NCBI GenBank assembly: GCA_024232355.1
Contig: JAAEPW010000799.1
Coordinates: 1-29,123 of the forward strand
Direction: 5' to 3'
DNA from: Chloroflexota bacterium
GTDB taxonomy: Bacteria > Chloroflexota > Anaerolineae > B4-G1
DNA: 29,123 bases
Shown piece after piece: positions 6,083 to 13,783 of the stretch. Position numbers and translations under genes: made by a program. Position 1 is the first letter of the stretch; the number at the start of each line of letters is the position of its first letter. The notes under the pieces are model-generated. The model was not told where the DNA came from, did not search any database, and saw nothing but the letters and a program-made list of their open reading frames with translations.

Positions 6083-8032
6083 TTACGCGGACTCTGCCTC
6101 GCTCTGGAACTGGGTGTGGTAAAGTCCGGCGTACACTCCCTCTTGCGCCATCAGCTCGGCGTGGGTCCCCTGTTCCACCAACTGCCCGTTATCTATAACC
6201 AGGATCAGGTCAGCCGACAGAATCGTGCTCAGCCGGTGCGCGATGACCAGACTGGTGCGCCCTTCCATCACCCGCTCCAGGGCTTGTTGGATCAACGCCT
6301 CGCTCTGAGAGTCAAGGTGGCTGGTCGCCTCGTCCAGAATGAGCACACGGGGATCTTTGAGGATGACGCGGGCGATGGCAACCCGCTGTTTTTCACCGCC
6401 AGAGAGCCGGTAGCCGCGCTCACCGACGACGGTGTCGTACCCATCGGGCAGACTGGCAATGAAATCATGAATGTTGGCAGTGCGACAAGCTGCTTCGAGT
6501 TCTGCTTGCGTGGCGTCGGGCTTGGCATAGTGGAGGTTGACGCGGATAGTGTCATGGAAAAGATAGGTTTCTTGGGTGACCATCCCGATATTGGCAGACA
6601 GAGAATCCAGCGTGACGTTGCATAGATCGTGACCGTCGAACGTGATACGGCCCTCGGTGGGATCGTACAGGCGGGGGAGCAGATATGTGACGGTGGTCTT
6701 GCCCGCACCGCTGGGACCGACCATTGCAACCAGTTGGCCCGGCTGGATCTCAAAGCTCACGTCGCGCACGGCCCAGTGGATCACTTTTCCGTCTTGAGTG
6801 GATTCTTTTTTCCCTCTTTGGTCTGAAGGCAGAACCGAGGTAGCGTGCCGCCCCCAACCAAAACGTGGGACATCTTCCAACCCAGTTGTGGCCGCACCGT
6901 TACTCTCATCATCGCTGGTATAGCTGAAGGAAACTTGTTCAAATCGCACGTGTCCCTTTGCCCGGCCCAACGACTTGGCTCTCGGACAGTCCTCGATCTC
7001 GATCGGCAAGTCCAGCACCTCGAAAACCCGCTCAAAGCTGACCATGCTGGTGGCGAATTCGACGCGGGCGTTGGTCAGTGCGGTCAGTGGGCCGTAGAGT
7101 TGGGTCAGGTAGGTGCCAAAGGCGATGATCGTGCCGATGGTGAATGCGCCGCGCAGCACCAGGTGTCCGCCGAGCCAAAAGACCAGCGCCGTTCCCAGCG
7201 CCCCGGCCAGGCCCAGTCCCATAAAGAACCAACGTCCGATCAACGACTGGCGCACGCCAATGTCGCGCACCTGACCGGCCCGCTCGGAGAATTTCGCTAC
7301 CTCGTCAGGTCCGCGCCCGAAAATCTTGACCAGCAGCGCGCCGCTGACGTTAAGGGTTTCGTTCATCATCGCGTTCATCTGGGCGTTGTATTCCATACTC
7401 TGGCGGGCGATACGCCGCAGCACGCGTCCCACCCGCCGCGCTGGCAGGATGAACAATGGCAAGATTGCGACGCCCAACAGGGTCAGCCGCCACTCGAGGG
7501 AAATCATAATGGTGAGCGTGCTGATTAGAGAGATCACATTGACGATAATGTTGACCAGCGTGCCGGTCACCGCTCGCTGCGCGCCGATCACGTCGTTGTT
7601 CAACCGCGACATCATCTCTCCCGTCCGGGTGTTGGTAAAGAAACGCAGACTCATGCGCTGCATGTGATCATAGAGCGACCTGCGCAAGTTGTGAATGATC
7701 CCTTCGCCAATGCTGGCACTGAAATAGCGTTGGGCTACTCCGATGAGTCCTGTCAAGACAGGAATGCCGATAACGCCCAACGCCAACAGGTTAAGCCGTG
7801 CTGTGTCTCTGTTGGGCAGCGCATTGTCCAACAGGTCGCGGTAGAGCAAGGGGGACACCAAGTTGAGCAGAGATGTCAGAATGATCAAGCCAATCATCAT
7901 GGCTGCCCGTCCCCAATAAGGTTGGGCATAGGTTGCCACCCGGCGTAACAGCGCCCGGCTAACCTCTGGCTGATCTCGCTCCTCGTCGTATCGAATGTAT
8001 GCCCGCCAATTCCCACCACCGTGAAAACCCAT
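6083..8032 (-). CDS. ABC exporter half-transporter (MsbA/MDR type)
   Basis: This 649-residue protein fuses a six-helix exporter membrane domain (about 30-320) to an ATPase domain. Walker A is G439-PSGAGK445-T, the signature LSGGE is at 543-547, Walker B VLILDE at 563-568, and the switch His is in 'VIAHRLS' near 599. It would export lipid or hydrophobic compounds as a homodimer or with a partner. An unusual feature is about 45 extra, polar residues (about 372-417) between the first ATPase strand 'VSFSY' and 'AVRDVSFEI', where most relatives have only a few. The start at 8032 is set by AAGGAGGGG directly upstream. The membrane domain is in frame throughout. It is transcribed alone from the promoter at 8064-8093. 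Confidence 0.92.
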   Translation of the reverse strand: MGFHGGGNWRAYIRYDEERDQPEVSRALLRRVATYAQPYWGRAAMMIGLIILTSLLNLVSPLLYRDLLDNALPNRDTARLNLLALGVIGIPVLTGLIGVAQRYFSASIGEGIIHNLRRSLYDHMQRMSLRFFTNTRTGEMMSRLNNDVIGAQRAVTGTLVNIIVNVISLISTLTIMISLEWRLTLLGVAILPLFILPARRVGRVLRRIARQSMEYNAQMNAMMNETLNVSGALLVKIFGRGPDEVAKFSERAGQVRDIGVRQSLIGRWFFMGLGLAGALGTALVFWLGGHLVLRGAFTIGTIIAFGTYLTQLYGPLTALTNARVEFATSMVSFERVFEVLDLPIEIEDCPRAKSLGRAKGHVRFEQVSFSYTSDDESNGAATTGLEDVPRFGWGRHATSVLPSDQRGKKESTQDGKVIHWAVRDVSFEIQPGQLVAMVGPSGAGKTTVTYLLPRLYDPTEGRITFDGHDLCNVTLDSLSANIGMVTQETYLFHDTIRVNLHYAKPDATQAELEAACRTANIHDFIASLPDGYDTVVGERGYRLSGGEKQRVAIARVILKDPRVLILDEATSHLDSQSEALIQQALERVMEGRTSLVIAHRLSTILSADLILVIDNGQLVEQGTHAELMAQEGVYAGLYHTQFQSEAESA

Positions 8033-8063
8033 TTTCCCCTCCTTAGTATTCCGTTGCTTGGAT

Positions 8064-8093
8064 ATTATAACACCTTCGCGTCGTCCAGGCTAA
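8064..8093 (-). promoter_or_regulatory. Extended -10 promoter of the ABC exporter gene
   Basis: On the minus strand TATAAT (8069-8064) is preceded by TGT, an extended -10, and 18 bases further up lies a weak -35, TTAGCC. The same GTGTTATAAT string occurs before ftsK. Confidence 0.6.
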
Positions 8094-8120
8094 CATAAGG
8101 CAATGTGAGGGGAAAATAAC

Positions 8121-8151
8121 AAGTGGGGCAGACCATCGGCCTGCCCCACTT
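8121..8151. terminator. Rho-independent terminator hairpin after the VIT/vWA gene
   Basis: AAGTGGGGCAG (8121-8131) and CTGCCCCACTT (8141-8151) form a perfect 11-base, GC-rich stem with a 9-base loop. Read on the minus strand it lies 16 bases after the stop of the VIT/vWA gene and is followed by TTGTTATTTT. It separates that gene from the ABC exporter promoter. Confidence 0.85.
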
Positions 8152-8167
8152 TTGAATTAAAGAGTAA

Positions 8168-10570
8168 CTAGACCCGCATCCGCTGCCACAGCACCGTCAC
8201 GGCCAAAGCGACGATGCCCATCACCGTCGCGCCCGTGCATACGCCTGATGATCCCTGCGCGGGCGGCTGCTCCGTGGGTTCGACTGGTTCCAGTATCAAC
8301 TCTGGTGTTGGTTGCCCCGGTCGCGGTGTGGGGGTTGACTCGCCTGTTGGATAAACTGTCTCTGCTGTCGGTTGGACCGGCTCTGGTGTATGGGTTGGCG
8401 GTATCGCGACCGAACCAGGGTCGCCTTCTACCACTTCGTAGGCCACGCCCTCGGCCACAAAGATGACGCGCTCGCCCAGCGCCAGGTACGTACCCCATTC
8501 CGGGCGGGCTGTCAGCAGCTCAAAGTAGCTGTCAGAGCCAAAGCCGATGGGTGTGGTGTTCATCTGGGAGGAATCAAAGACCGTGTCTGTCCAGACGCCG
8601 TTTTGCAACTTGAAGGTCTTGCTCCCCACCAATTGCACGACCGGCGCGGCTTTTTCCGGCATATTCCATCCGCCGGATGTCTCGGCTTCCTGCATCTCGA
8701 CTTGCTCCTCGGCGGCCTCCGCTGCTGGCGCGCCCAAAGCGGATGGAGTCGGTAGAGCCAGGTACCTTTCTACCGCTTCGTCCTGCCCTCCGGCCGTCAG
8801 GATATCGTCCTCCTCGATCAGGAACGAGGTGTAGGGGGTGATGATGCCGTATCGCACGCTCAATGTGACGATAGCGTCCACCCACTCTCGCCGCTCGCCG
8901 TGGAGCCGAATCTGCGTCAGCAAGTAGCCAATCTTGCGTGTGGCCCACAGACGGGGGATGAACTCGTCACCACCGCTGCCGCGAAAGTTGCCCTCGTAGA
9001 CAAATTCCCGCCGCTCGCCGTTCACCTTGCCCGTGAGCGTGATGCGGGTGGCGCCACTGTCCCGGTAGCGCCCCGTCAGGATAAGTTGCGTACCTGCGAA
9101 CAGGTCGGGCAGCGAGTCAGGATAAAAATCCTCGACCAACATGTCGTCAAAGTCCAACTCGATGTCGGTCAGGACGGGGGTACTGATCTTGGCGTAGAAC
9201 CCCGAGACTTCCTCATCAATTCGCTCATGAGGACGCACGTATCCGCTGACACCTCGCTGCTGCTGGGCCAACGTGTCCAGCAAAGTGGTGTTGACGTCGT
9301 CGCCCACGCCAAAGGGAAAGAGACGCACGTTGCCGGGCGCGCTGGCCTTAACGTTGCTCAATATCTGCTCGATCTCGGTCACGCCCTCGGTGGGCAAGCC
9401 GTCGGTGAGAAAGATGATGATCGTAGGCCGCTCCCGGTCTGCCTGGGCCATCGCCTCCAGCAAGGCGCGGTTGATGTCGGTGCCGCCGATGGCCTCCAAG
9501 CGACGTACCCAATCGACGGCCTCGCGAGCCTCAGACGCGGGCCGCAACTCTAGAGCGTACTGTCGCAGCCCAGTGGAGAAAGAGACGACGTTAAAGCGAT
9601 CCTCGGCGTTCAGATGATCCAGTACATAGACCAACGCTTCGCGGGCCTGTTCGATCTTTTCCCCATCCATCGAGCCGGACGTGTCGAGTACCAGAAAAAC
9701 GTCTCGGGGGACCACCCGATCAGCGTCCACCTCGACCGGAGGCGCAGCCAGCAGCAGGAAAAAGCCATCATCGCCGTGCTCCCGGTAACTCAGCAGGTTC
9801 AGCCCCACGTCCTCTTGGCTCACAGTGTAAACCAATTCAAAGTCCTGGTCGGGCAATACGTCCGACTCTTCGTAGCCGATAATGGCCCGATAGTCGCCGG
9901 TCCGCTCGATATAGACCCGGTCCTGGTGGGTGGGCGAGTAAACGGCCCGCATCGCGTCGCGGGAACGGACGTCGATCCGCACGCTGACCTCTTCCAAATC
10001 GCGGGCGGAGAACTTTTCAGTGTTGAGCGGGTAGACATAGCGCACCAACCCATTATCGACGGGCAGCACCTGGCTGTATTCCAACTCGATCTTGCGCGAG
10101 CCCCCCGCTGGGATGGGAAAGACACGCGCCTGCACCGCGCCGCGCCCGACGTATTCCAAAAGCGCCGGATCGCGCCGCCGCCGGACAATGTCCTCGTAAA
10201 TCTGGCGGGCCTCGTCCGCGTCCAGAATTTTGCCCTCGACCGGCGTGCCGTCCACCCACATGATGAACTCGGAGATCGCCGCCCCCTCCGGCAGCGGAAA
10301 GACATAGGTCCCCTCGCACTCCCAGTCGTGCTCGTTGACAAATTCCTGCTCCACGCGGGTGACGGCCACCTGATCCTCGATGGTCACCGTAACGCGATGG
10401 TAACGGATGGTGAGCCACGTATCCCGCAGCGGGACCGGTTCGGGCATCGGGATCGGGTCCGGGATAATGATGCCGTCGGCCAGGGCGGGCTGGACGGTGC
10501 CCAGCAGCAGGGCGATTGCCGCGATGGCGGCTAGTAGAGATTGTTTGATCAGAGATCGTGTTTGTTTCAT
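8168..10570 (-). CDS. Exported VIT and von Willebrand factor A domain protein, C-terminally anchored
   Basis: This 800-residue protein starts with a signal peptide ('MKQTRSLIKQSLLAAIAAIA...ALA', cleavage near 31), followed by a VIT domain (about 45-170, 'FVFPLPEGAA'-like block at 90-98 and 'GRGAVQARVFPIPAGG' at 142-157). A vWA domain follows from about 288, with an intact metal-ion site D296-T-S-G-S300 and 'LTDGLPTEG'. A Pro/Thr-rich linker (about 725-770) and a C-terminal membrane helix with Arg end ('VMGIVALAVTVLWQRMRV') would anchor it to the cell surface. This is the inter-alpha-trypsin-inhibitor heavy-chain-like family, common in bacteria and poorly understood; adhesion or protein binding is the usual guess. 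Start 10570 has AGGAGG upstream. Single-gene unit. Confidence 0.9.
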   Translation of the reverse strand: MKQTRSLIKQSLLAAIAAIALLLGTVQPALADGIIIPDPIPMPEPVPLRDTWLTIRYHRVTVTIEDQVAVTRVEQEFVNEHDWECEGTYVFPLPEGAAISEFIMWVDGTPVEGKILDADEARQIYEDIVRRRRDPALLEYVGRGAVQARVFPIPAGGSRKIELEYSQVLPVDNGLVRYVYPLNTEKFSARDLEEVSVRIDVRSRDAMRAVYSPTHQDRVYIERTGDYRAIIGYEESDVLPDQDFELVYTVSQEDVGLNLLSYREHGDDGFFLLLAAPPVEVDADRVVPRDVFLVLDTSGSMDGEKIEQAREALVYVLDHLNAEDRFNVVSFSTGLRQYALELRPASEAREAVDWVRRLEAIGGTDINRALLEAMAQADRERPTIIIFLTDGLPTEGVTEIEQILSNVKASAPGNVRLFPFGVGDDVNTTLLDTLAQQQRGVSGYVRPHERIDEEVSGFYAKISTPVLTDIELDFDDMLVEDFYPDSLPDLFAGTQLILTGRYRDSGATRITLTGKVNGERREFVYEGNFRGSGGDEFIPRLWATRKIGYLLTQIRLHGERREWVDAIVTLSVRYGIITPYTSFLIEEDDILTAGGQDEAVERYLALPTPSALGAPAAEAAEEQVEMQEAETSGGWNMPEKAAPVVQLVGSKTFKLQNGVWTDTVFDSSQMNTTPIGFGSDSYFELLTARPEWGTYLALGERVIFVAEGVAYEVVEGDPGSVAIPPTHTPEPVQPTAETVYPTGESTPTPRPGQPTPELILEPVEPTEQPPAQGSSGVCTGATVMGIVALAVTVLWQRMRV

Positions 10571-10817
10571 TTCATTCCTCCTATATCTGTTTTATTCTCA
10601 ATCCATTGTTGTTTTTCCTATCCCCTAGACGTCAGAGCGGGGGCAAAGGTTCCGCCGCACCACCGTAAACAGGTGGTGCGGGATGCAAAGAATACGTTTG
10701 ACCAAAAATAAAATCGGTGATATGGTTGCCGCATATCTTTGTTGAACCGCAACTCGTTAACCATGGATTCGTATAAATATATGTTAGTGTACTAAACACA
10801 GTCAAGGAGGCATTGTA
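10571..10817. other. Divergent intergenic region with a strong hairpin
   Basis: The region lies between the divergent VIT/vWA and zinc-ribbon genes. CCGCACCACC (10655-10664) pairs with GGTGGTGCGG (10672-10681) across a 7-base loop. No T-run follows, so it is more likely a small repeat or regulatory stem than a terminator. AT-rich DNA at 10770-10800 probably holds the promoter of the zinc-ribbon gene; TTAACC (10757)-17-TATGTT (10780) is a weak candidate. AAGGAGG precedes the ATG at 10818. Confidence 0.45.
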
Positions 10818-11060
10818 ATGAAAGATTCAAAATGCATGAAATGTGGGAGTGTCAATCTAGACAGCGGGTTCATTCGCAGTTTCTCAAAGGTTGTTTACAA
10901 ATCGGGAGACAAACCTTTGGACCTCGTTGGTGTCATTTCGGAAAAGGTTACCTGGCCCAAGCTTCAAGCATCTCTTTGCCTTGACTGTGGACATGTGGAG
11001 TTGTTCTGTGATACCGAGTTTGTGAAGAAGGAACTAGCAAAACAAGTCAATCGAGATTAA
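10818..11060 (+). CDS. Small zinc-ribbon protein
   Basis: This 80-residue protein has two CxxC pairs, C6-MK-C9 and 'LCLDCGH' (about 54-57), which fit a four-Cys zinc ribbon with a 45-residue insert. Small proteins of this type are usually annotated hypothetical or nucleotide-binding-like. It has a good ribosome binding site (AAGGAGG, 10804-10810). It precedes the oxidoreductase gene by 49 bases in the same direction. I cannot assign a function. Confidence 0.7.
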   Translation: MKDSKCMKCGSVNLDSGFIRSFSKVVYKSGDKPLDLVGVISEKVTWPKLQASLCLDCGHVELFCDTEFVKKELAKQVNRD

Positions 11061-11109
11061 TTGAAGAAAACCAAAACGGCTGAGGAATCCACAACCACCA
11101 GGAAGAAAA

Positions 11110-12108
11110 ATGAAATACAAAAGCGTCATCGTAACCAAAAGAGGCGGCCCAAAAGTTCTCCAAGTCACCGAGAATGACTTACGTGCGCCGTCAGCCGGTG
11201 AGACGCGGATCAAGGTCTTGGCCACGCCTGTGTGTGGGCCTGACGTTCAGGCCCGGTACGGTCACACTCCAATTGCGCCCAAGATACCATTTGTGCCAGG
11301 CTATGCGGTTATTGGCACCGTGGACGCAGTTGGCGATGGCGTCACCAAAGCTGCCGTGGGCGACCGGGTGGCCGCTTTGACCGTCTTTGGAGGATATGCC
11401 GAGTACGTTTATCTCGATCAAGAACAACTAATTCCTACACCCGACACGGTGGACCCGGCGGATGCAGCAACAATGATCCTGAATTACATCGTCGCGTACC
11501 AAACGCTCCATCGATCGGCCAAGGTCGAGGCTGGGGACAAGGTACTCGTCATTGGCGCAAGCGGCGGTGTTGGAACAGCCTTGTTGCAGCTTGGCCAACT
11601 GGCAGACCTCAAGATGTACGGGATTGCCTCCAAGAGCAAACACCACATTCTGGCCAAACACGGTGCAACGCCCATTGACTATCACACCCAAGATTTCGTC
11701 GAGGTGATCCGTCAGACGGAACCCGATGGACTCGATGCCGTATTCGACGGCATGATCTGGGGATACCTCGACCGTGGTTTCCCTCTGCTGCGGCATGGCG
11801 GCACGTGGGTGCAGTACGGCAACCCCATGAGCTTTTCCGGCTTGTTGCGCCTGCTGGGCAAGCTCGTTTGGCTCAACGTGCTGCCGGACGGGCGGTCGCT
11901 CAAGCTCTATGGCACAACGACCTCGAAATTTGGCCGGGGCCGATTTCTGAAAGACTGGGCCGCGCTCTTCAAGCTGTTGGAGGAGGGCAAAATCGAACCG
12001 ATCATTATGAGCAAATTCCCCATATTGGAAGCGGCCCAGGCCAATGCACTGTTGGAAAGTGGACAGGTTATTGGCAACATTGTTTTGTTGGCACCGGAAT
12101 TGTTGTAG
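11110..12108 (+). CDS. Zinc-independent MDR oxidoreductase (quinone oxidoreductase type)
   Basis: This 332-residue protein belongs to the medium-chain dehydrogenase/reductase superfamily. The N-terminal GroES-like fold includes 'VPGYAVIGTVDAVGDGVTKAAVGDRVAAL' (about 58-86), and the Rossmann domain has 'VLVIGASGGVGTALLQLGQ' with AxxGGVGT (about 147-165). The catalytic and structural zinc ligands of alcohol dehydrogenases are not in place: 'TPVCGPDV' has Cys but the following His/Glu pattern is absent. It most resembles NADPH quinone or enone reductases (QOR/VAT-1/RTN4IP1 branches). Cytosolic. The ribosome binding site is weak (AGGAAG near 11101). Substrate unknown. Confidence 0.85.
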   Translation: MKYKSVIVTKRGGPKVLQVTENDLRAPSAGETRIKVLATPVCGPDVQARYGHTPIAPKIPFVPGYAVIGTVDAVGDGVTKAAVGDRVAALTVFGGYAEYVYLDQEQLIPTPDTVDPADAATMILNYIVAYQTLHRSAKVEAGDKVLVIGASGGVGTALLQLGQLADLKMYGIASKSKHHILAKHGATPIDYHTQDFVEVIRQTEPDGLDAVFDGMIWGYLDRGFPLLRHGGTWVQYGNPMSFSGLLRLLGKLVWLNVLPDGRSLKLYGTTTSKFGRGRFLKDWAALFKLLEEGKIEPIIMSKFPILEAAQANALLESGQVIGNIVLLAPELL

Positions 12109-12142
12109 GAAGGAGTTGAAATGGGCACGAACCAATGTTATA

Positions 12143-12179
12143 AAGTTAAGACTTTGAAAGTCTGGCCTATCCTTAACTT
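12143..12179. repeat. Nested palindrome upstream of radA
   Basis: The perfect palindrome AGACTTTGAAAGTCT (12149-12163) lies inside a second inverted pair, AAGTTAAG (12143-12150) and CTTAACTT (12172-12179). It follows an apparent ribosome binding site and ATG at 12121 that lead into no convincing protein. It is the most complete of the three AGACTTTGA palindromes in the window. Confidence 0.55.
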
Positions 12180-12219
12180 CAGAACATTGAGCCGCGAATT
12201 CATTTGGGGACTTTGTGGC

Positions 12220-12248
12220 TTGCGCTCGAACAAGCGTTCTGGTACAAT
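12220..12248 (+). promoter_or_regulatory. Promoter of radA
   Basis: TTGCGC (12220-12225), a 17-base spacer and TACAAT (12243-12248) form a plausible sigma-70 promoter ending 17 bases before the radA ATG, leaving a leader of about 10 bases that contains the GGTGGAGG ribosome binding site. Confidence 0.6.
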
Positions 12249-12265
12249 AGCGGTGGAGGTTGACG

Positions 12266-13633
12266 ATGGCCAAAAAACACACCAACTGGATTTGTCAGAA
12301 CTGTGGGCGATCCACAGCCCGCGAGATGGGGCGCTGCCCCGGCTGCGGAGAGTGGGGCACGATGGTCGAAGTGGCCGAGAAACCGTCCCCGCCATCCGCC
12401 GGACTACCTGGCACTATTGGCAGCAAACCCCTGCGCCTGGCCGAGATCGAAACCGAGGGGCTGGACCGGCTGCCCCTGCCGATGGAGGAATTCTCCCGCG
12501 TGCTGGGCGGTGGCGTCGTGCCCGGCTCCCTCATCCTCGTTGGTGGTGACCCCGGAATTGGAAAGAGCACGCTCTTGCTACAAACCGCCGGGCTGATGGC
12601 AGAAGCGACCAAGCGCCCCGTGCTCTATGTCTCGGGCGAGGAATCGGCCCGCCAGATAAAGATGCGGGCCGACCGGCTCGCCATCCGCAACGAGGATCTG
12701 TTCGTCGTCACCGAGACCAACCTGGACGCGATCCTGCGCCACGCTGACCAAGTCCGGCCCGCGGCGATCATCGTGGACTCGATCCAGACCGTCTATTCGG
12801 AAGAACTGACGTCGGCGGCAGGCTCTATCAGCCAGGTGCGGCGGGCGGCCTCGCAATTCCAGTGGTGGGCCAAGGCCGAGGGCGTGGCTGTTTTCTTGGT
12901 GGGCCACGTGACCAAAGGGGGCGCGATTGCCGGGCCAAAGGTGCTGGAGCACATCGTAGACACGGTGCTCTATATGGAGGGGGACCGATTTCACACCTAC
13001 CGGCTGCTGCGCTCGGTCAAGAACCGCTTTGGGGCTACGTCGGAGGTGGGCGTGTTCGAGATGCAGGAGCGGGGCATGGTCGAGGTGCAGAATCCGTCCG
13101 AGGTCTTTTTGGCCGAACGGATGGTCAATGCGCCGGGGTCGGCCATCGCGGTGACGATGGAGGGCACGCGCTCGCTGTTGGTCGAGGTGCAGGCATTGGC
13201 CAGCCATTCCAGCTTTGGCCACCCACGCCGCACAGCCAACGGCGTCGATTTTAACCGGCTGCTGCTCATCACCGCTGTACTCAGTCGCCGGGTGGGGTTG
13301 AAACTTTTTGATCAAGACGTCTTTGCCAACGTGATCGGCGGCTTGCAGGTAGGAGAACCGGCAGCGGATTTGGCTGTAGCGGTTGCCATCGTCTCCAGCG
13401 TGCGTGACCGGCCCGTGGCAGCGGATATGGCCGTCATCGGCGAGGTGGGGCTTTCGGGCGAGGTGCGGGCGGTGGGTCAGTTGGCGGCACGGTTAAAGGA
13501 AGCGGCACGATTGGGATTCCGTCGTTGCTTGATGCCCAAGTCGGTGCGCCGGGGGCAGGAACCGCTGCCCCAGGGCATTGACGCGATCCCGGTGCGCTCT
13601 GTGGTCGAGGCAGTAGAAAAGGCGTTGGTGTAG
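12266..13633 (+). CDS. radA: DNA repair protein RadA
   Basis: This 455-residue protein has the full bacterial RadA/Sms layout: N-terminal zinc finger C10-x2-C13...C24-x2-C27, RecA-like ATPase with Walker A 'GGDPGIGKST' (93-102), the RadA-specific motif 'KNRFG' (about 252), and a C-terminal Lon-like domain ('VIGEVGLSGEVRAVGQLAARLKEAARLGF'). RadA helps process recombination intermediates as a branch-migration helicase. The ATG at 12266 is preferred over a TTG two codons earlier because GGTGGAGG lies at 12252-12259. It is followed 150 bases later by the ftsK gene in the same direction but with a separate promoter. Confidence 0.96.
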   Translation: MAKKHTNWICQNCGRSTAREMGRCPGCGEWGTMVEVAEKPSPPSAGLPGTIGSKPLRLAEIETEGLDRLPLPMEEFSRVLGGGVVPGSLILVGGDPGIGKSTLLLQTAGLMAEATKRPVLYVSGEESARQIKMRADRLAIRNEDLFVVTETNLDAILRHADQVRPAAIIVDSIQTVYSEELTSAAGSISQVRRAASQFQWWAKAEGVAVFLVGHVTKGGAIAGPKVLEHIVDTVLYMEGDRFHTYRLLRSVKNRFGATSEVGVFEMQERGMVEVQNPSEVFLAERMVNAPGSAIAVTMEGTRSLLVEVQALASHSSFGHPRRTANGVDFNRLLLITAVLSRRVGLKLFDQDVFANVIGGLQVGEPAADLAVAVAIVSSVRDRPVAADMAVIGEVGLSGEVRAVGQLAARLKEAARLGFRRCLMPKSVRRGQEPLPQGIDAIPVRSVVEAVEKALV

Positions 13634-13650
13634 CGTCTCTGTGGGAGATG

Positions 13651-13659
13651 TGTTATAAT
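13651..13659 (+). promoter_or_regulatory. Extended -10 promoter upstream of ftsK
   Basis: TGT-TATAAT (TATAAT at 13654-13659) is an extended -10 with no good -35 (TAGCGT at 17 bases). The ftsK ATG is 124 bases downstream, so the leader would be long; it is AT-rich and shows no clear structure. Confidence 0.5.
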
Positions 13660-13783
13660 CGAAGAAGGAAAGTGTTTACATCAACAATATCTTTTTCTCC
13701 GTGCTCTTTTGTAATACTCTGTGTAATGATCCAAGCAGAGCAGTCGCCAATCCATTAGAATACTATATCTATTTGTTGAGACA

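Noticed and set aside
12121..12549. Open frame of 142 codons before and over radA
   Set aside because: Most of it overlaps radA in another frame and the product has no family features; only its start is of interest.
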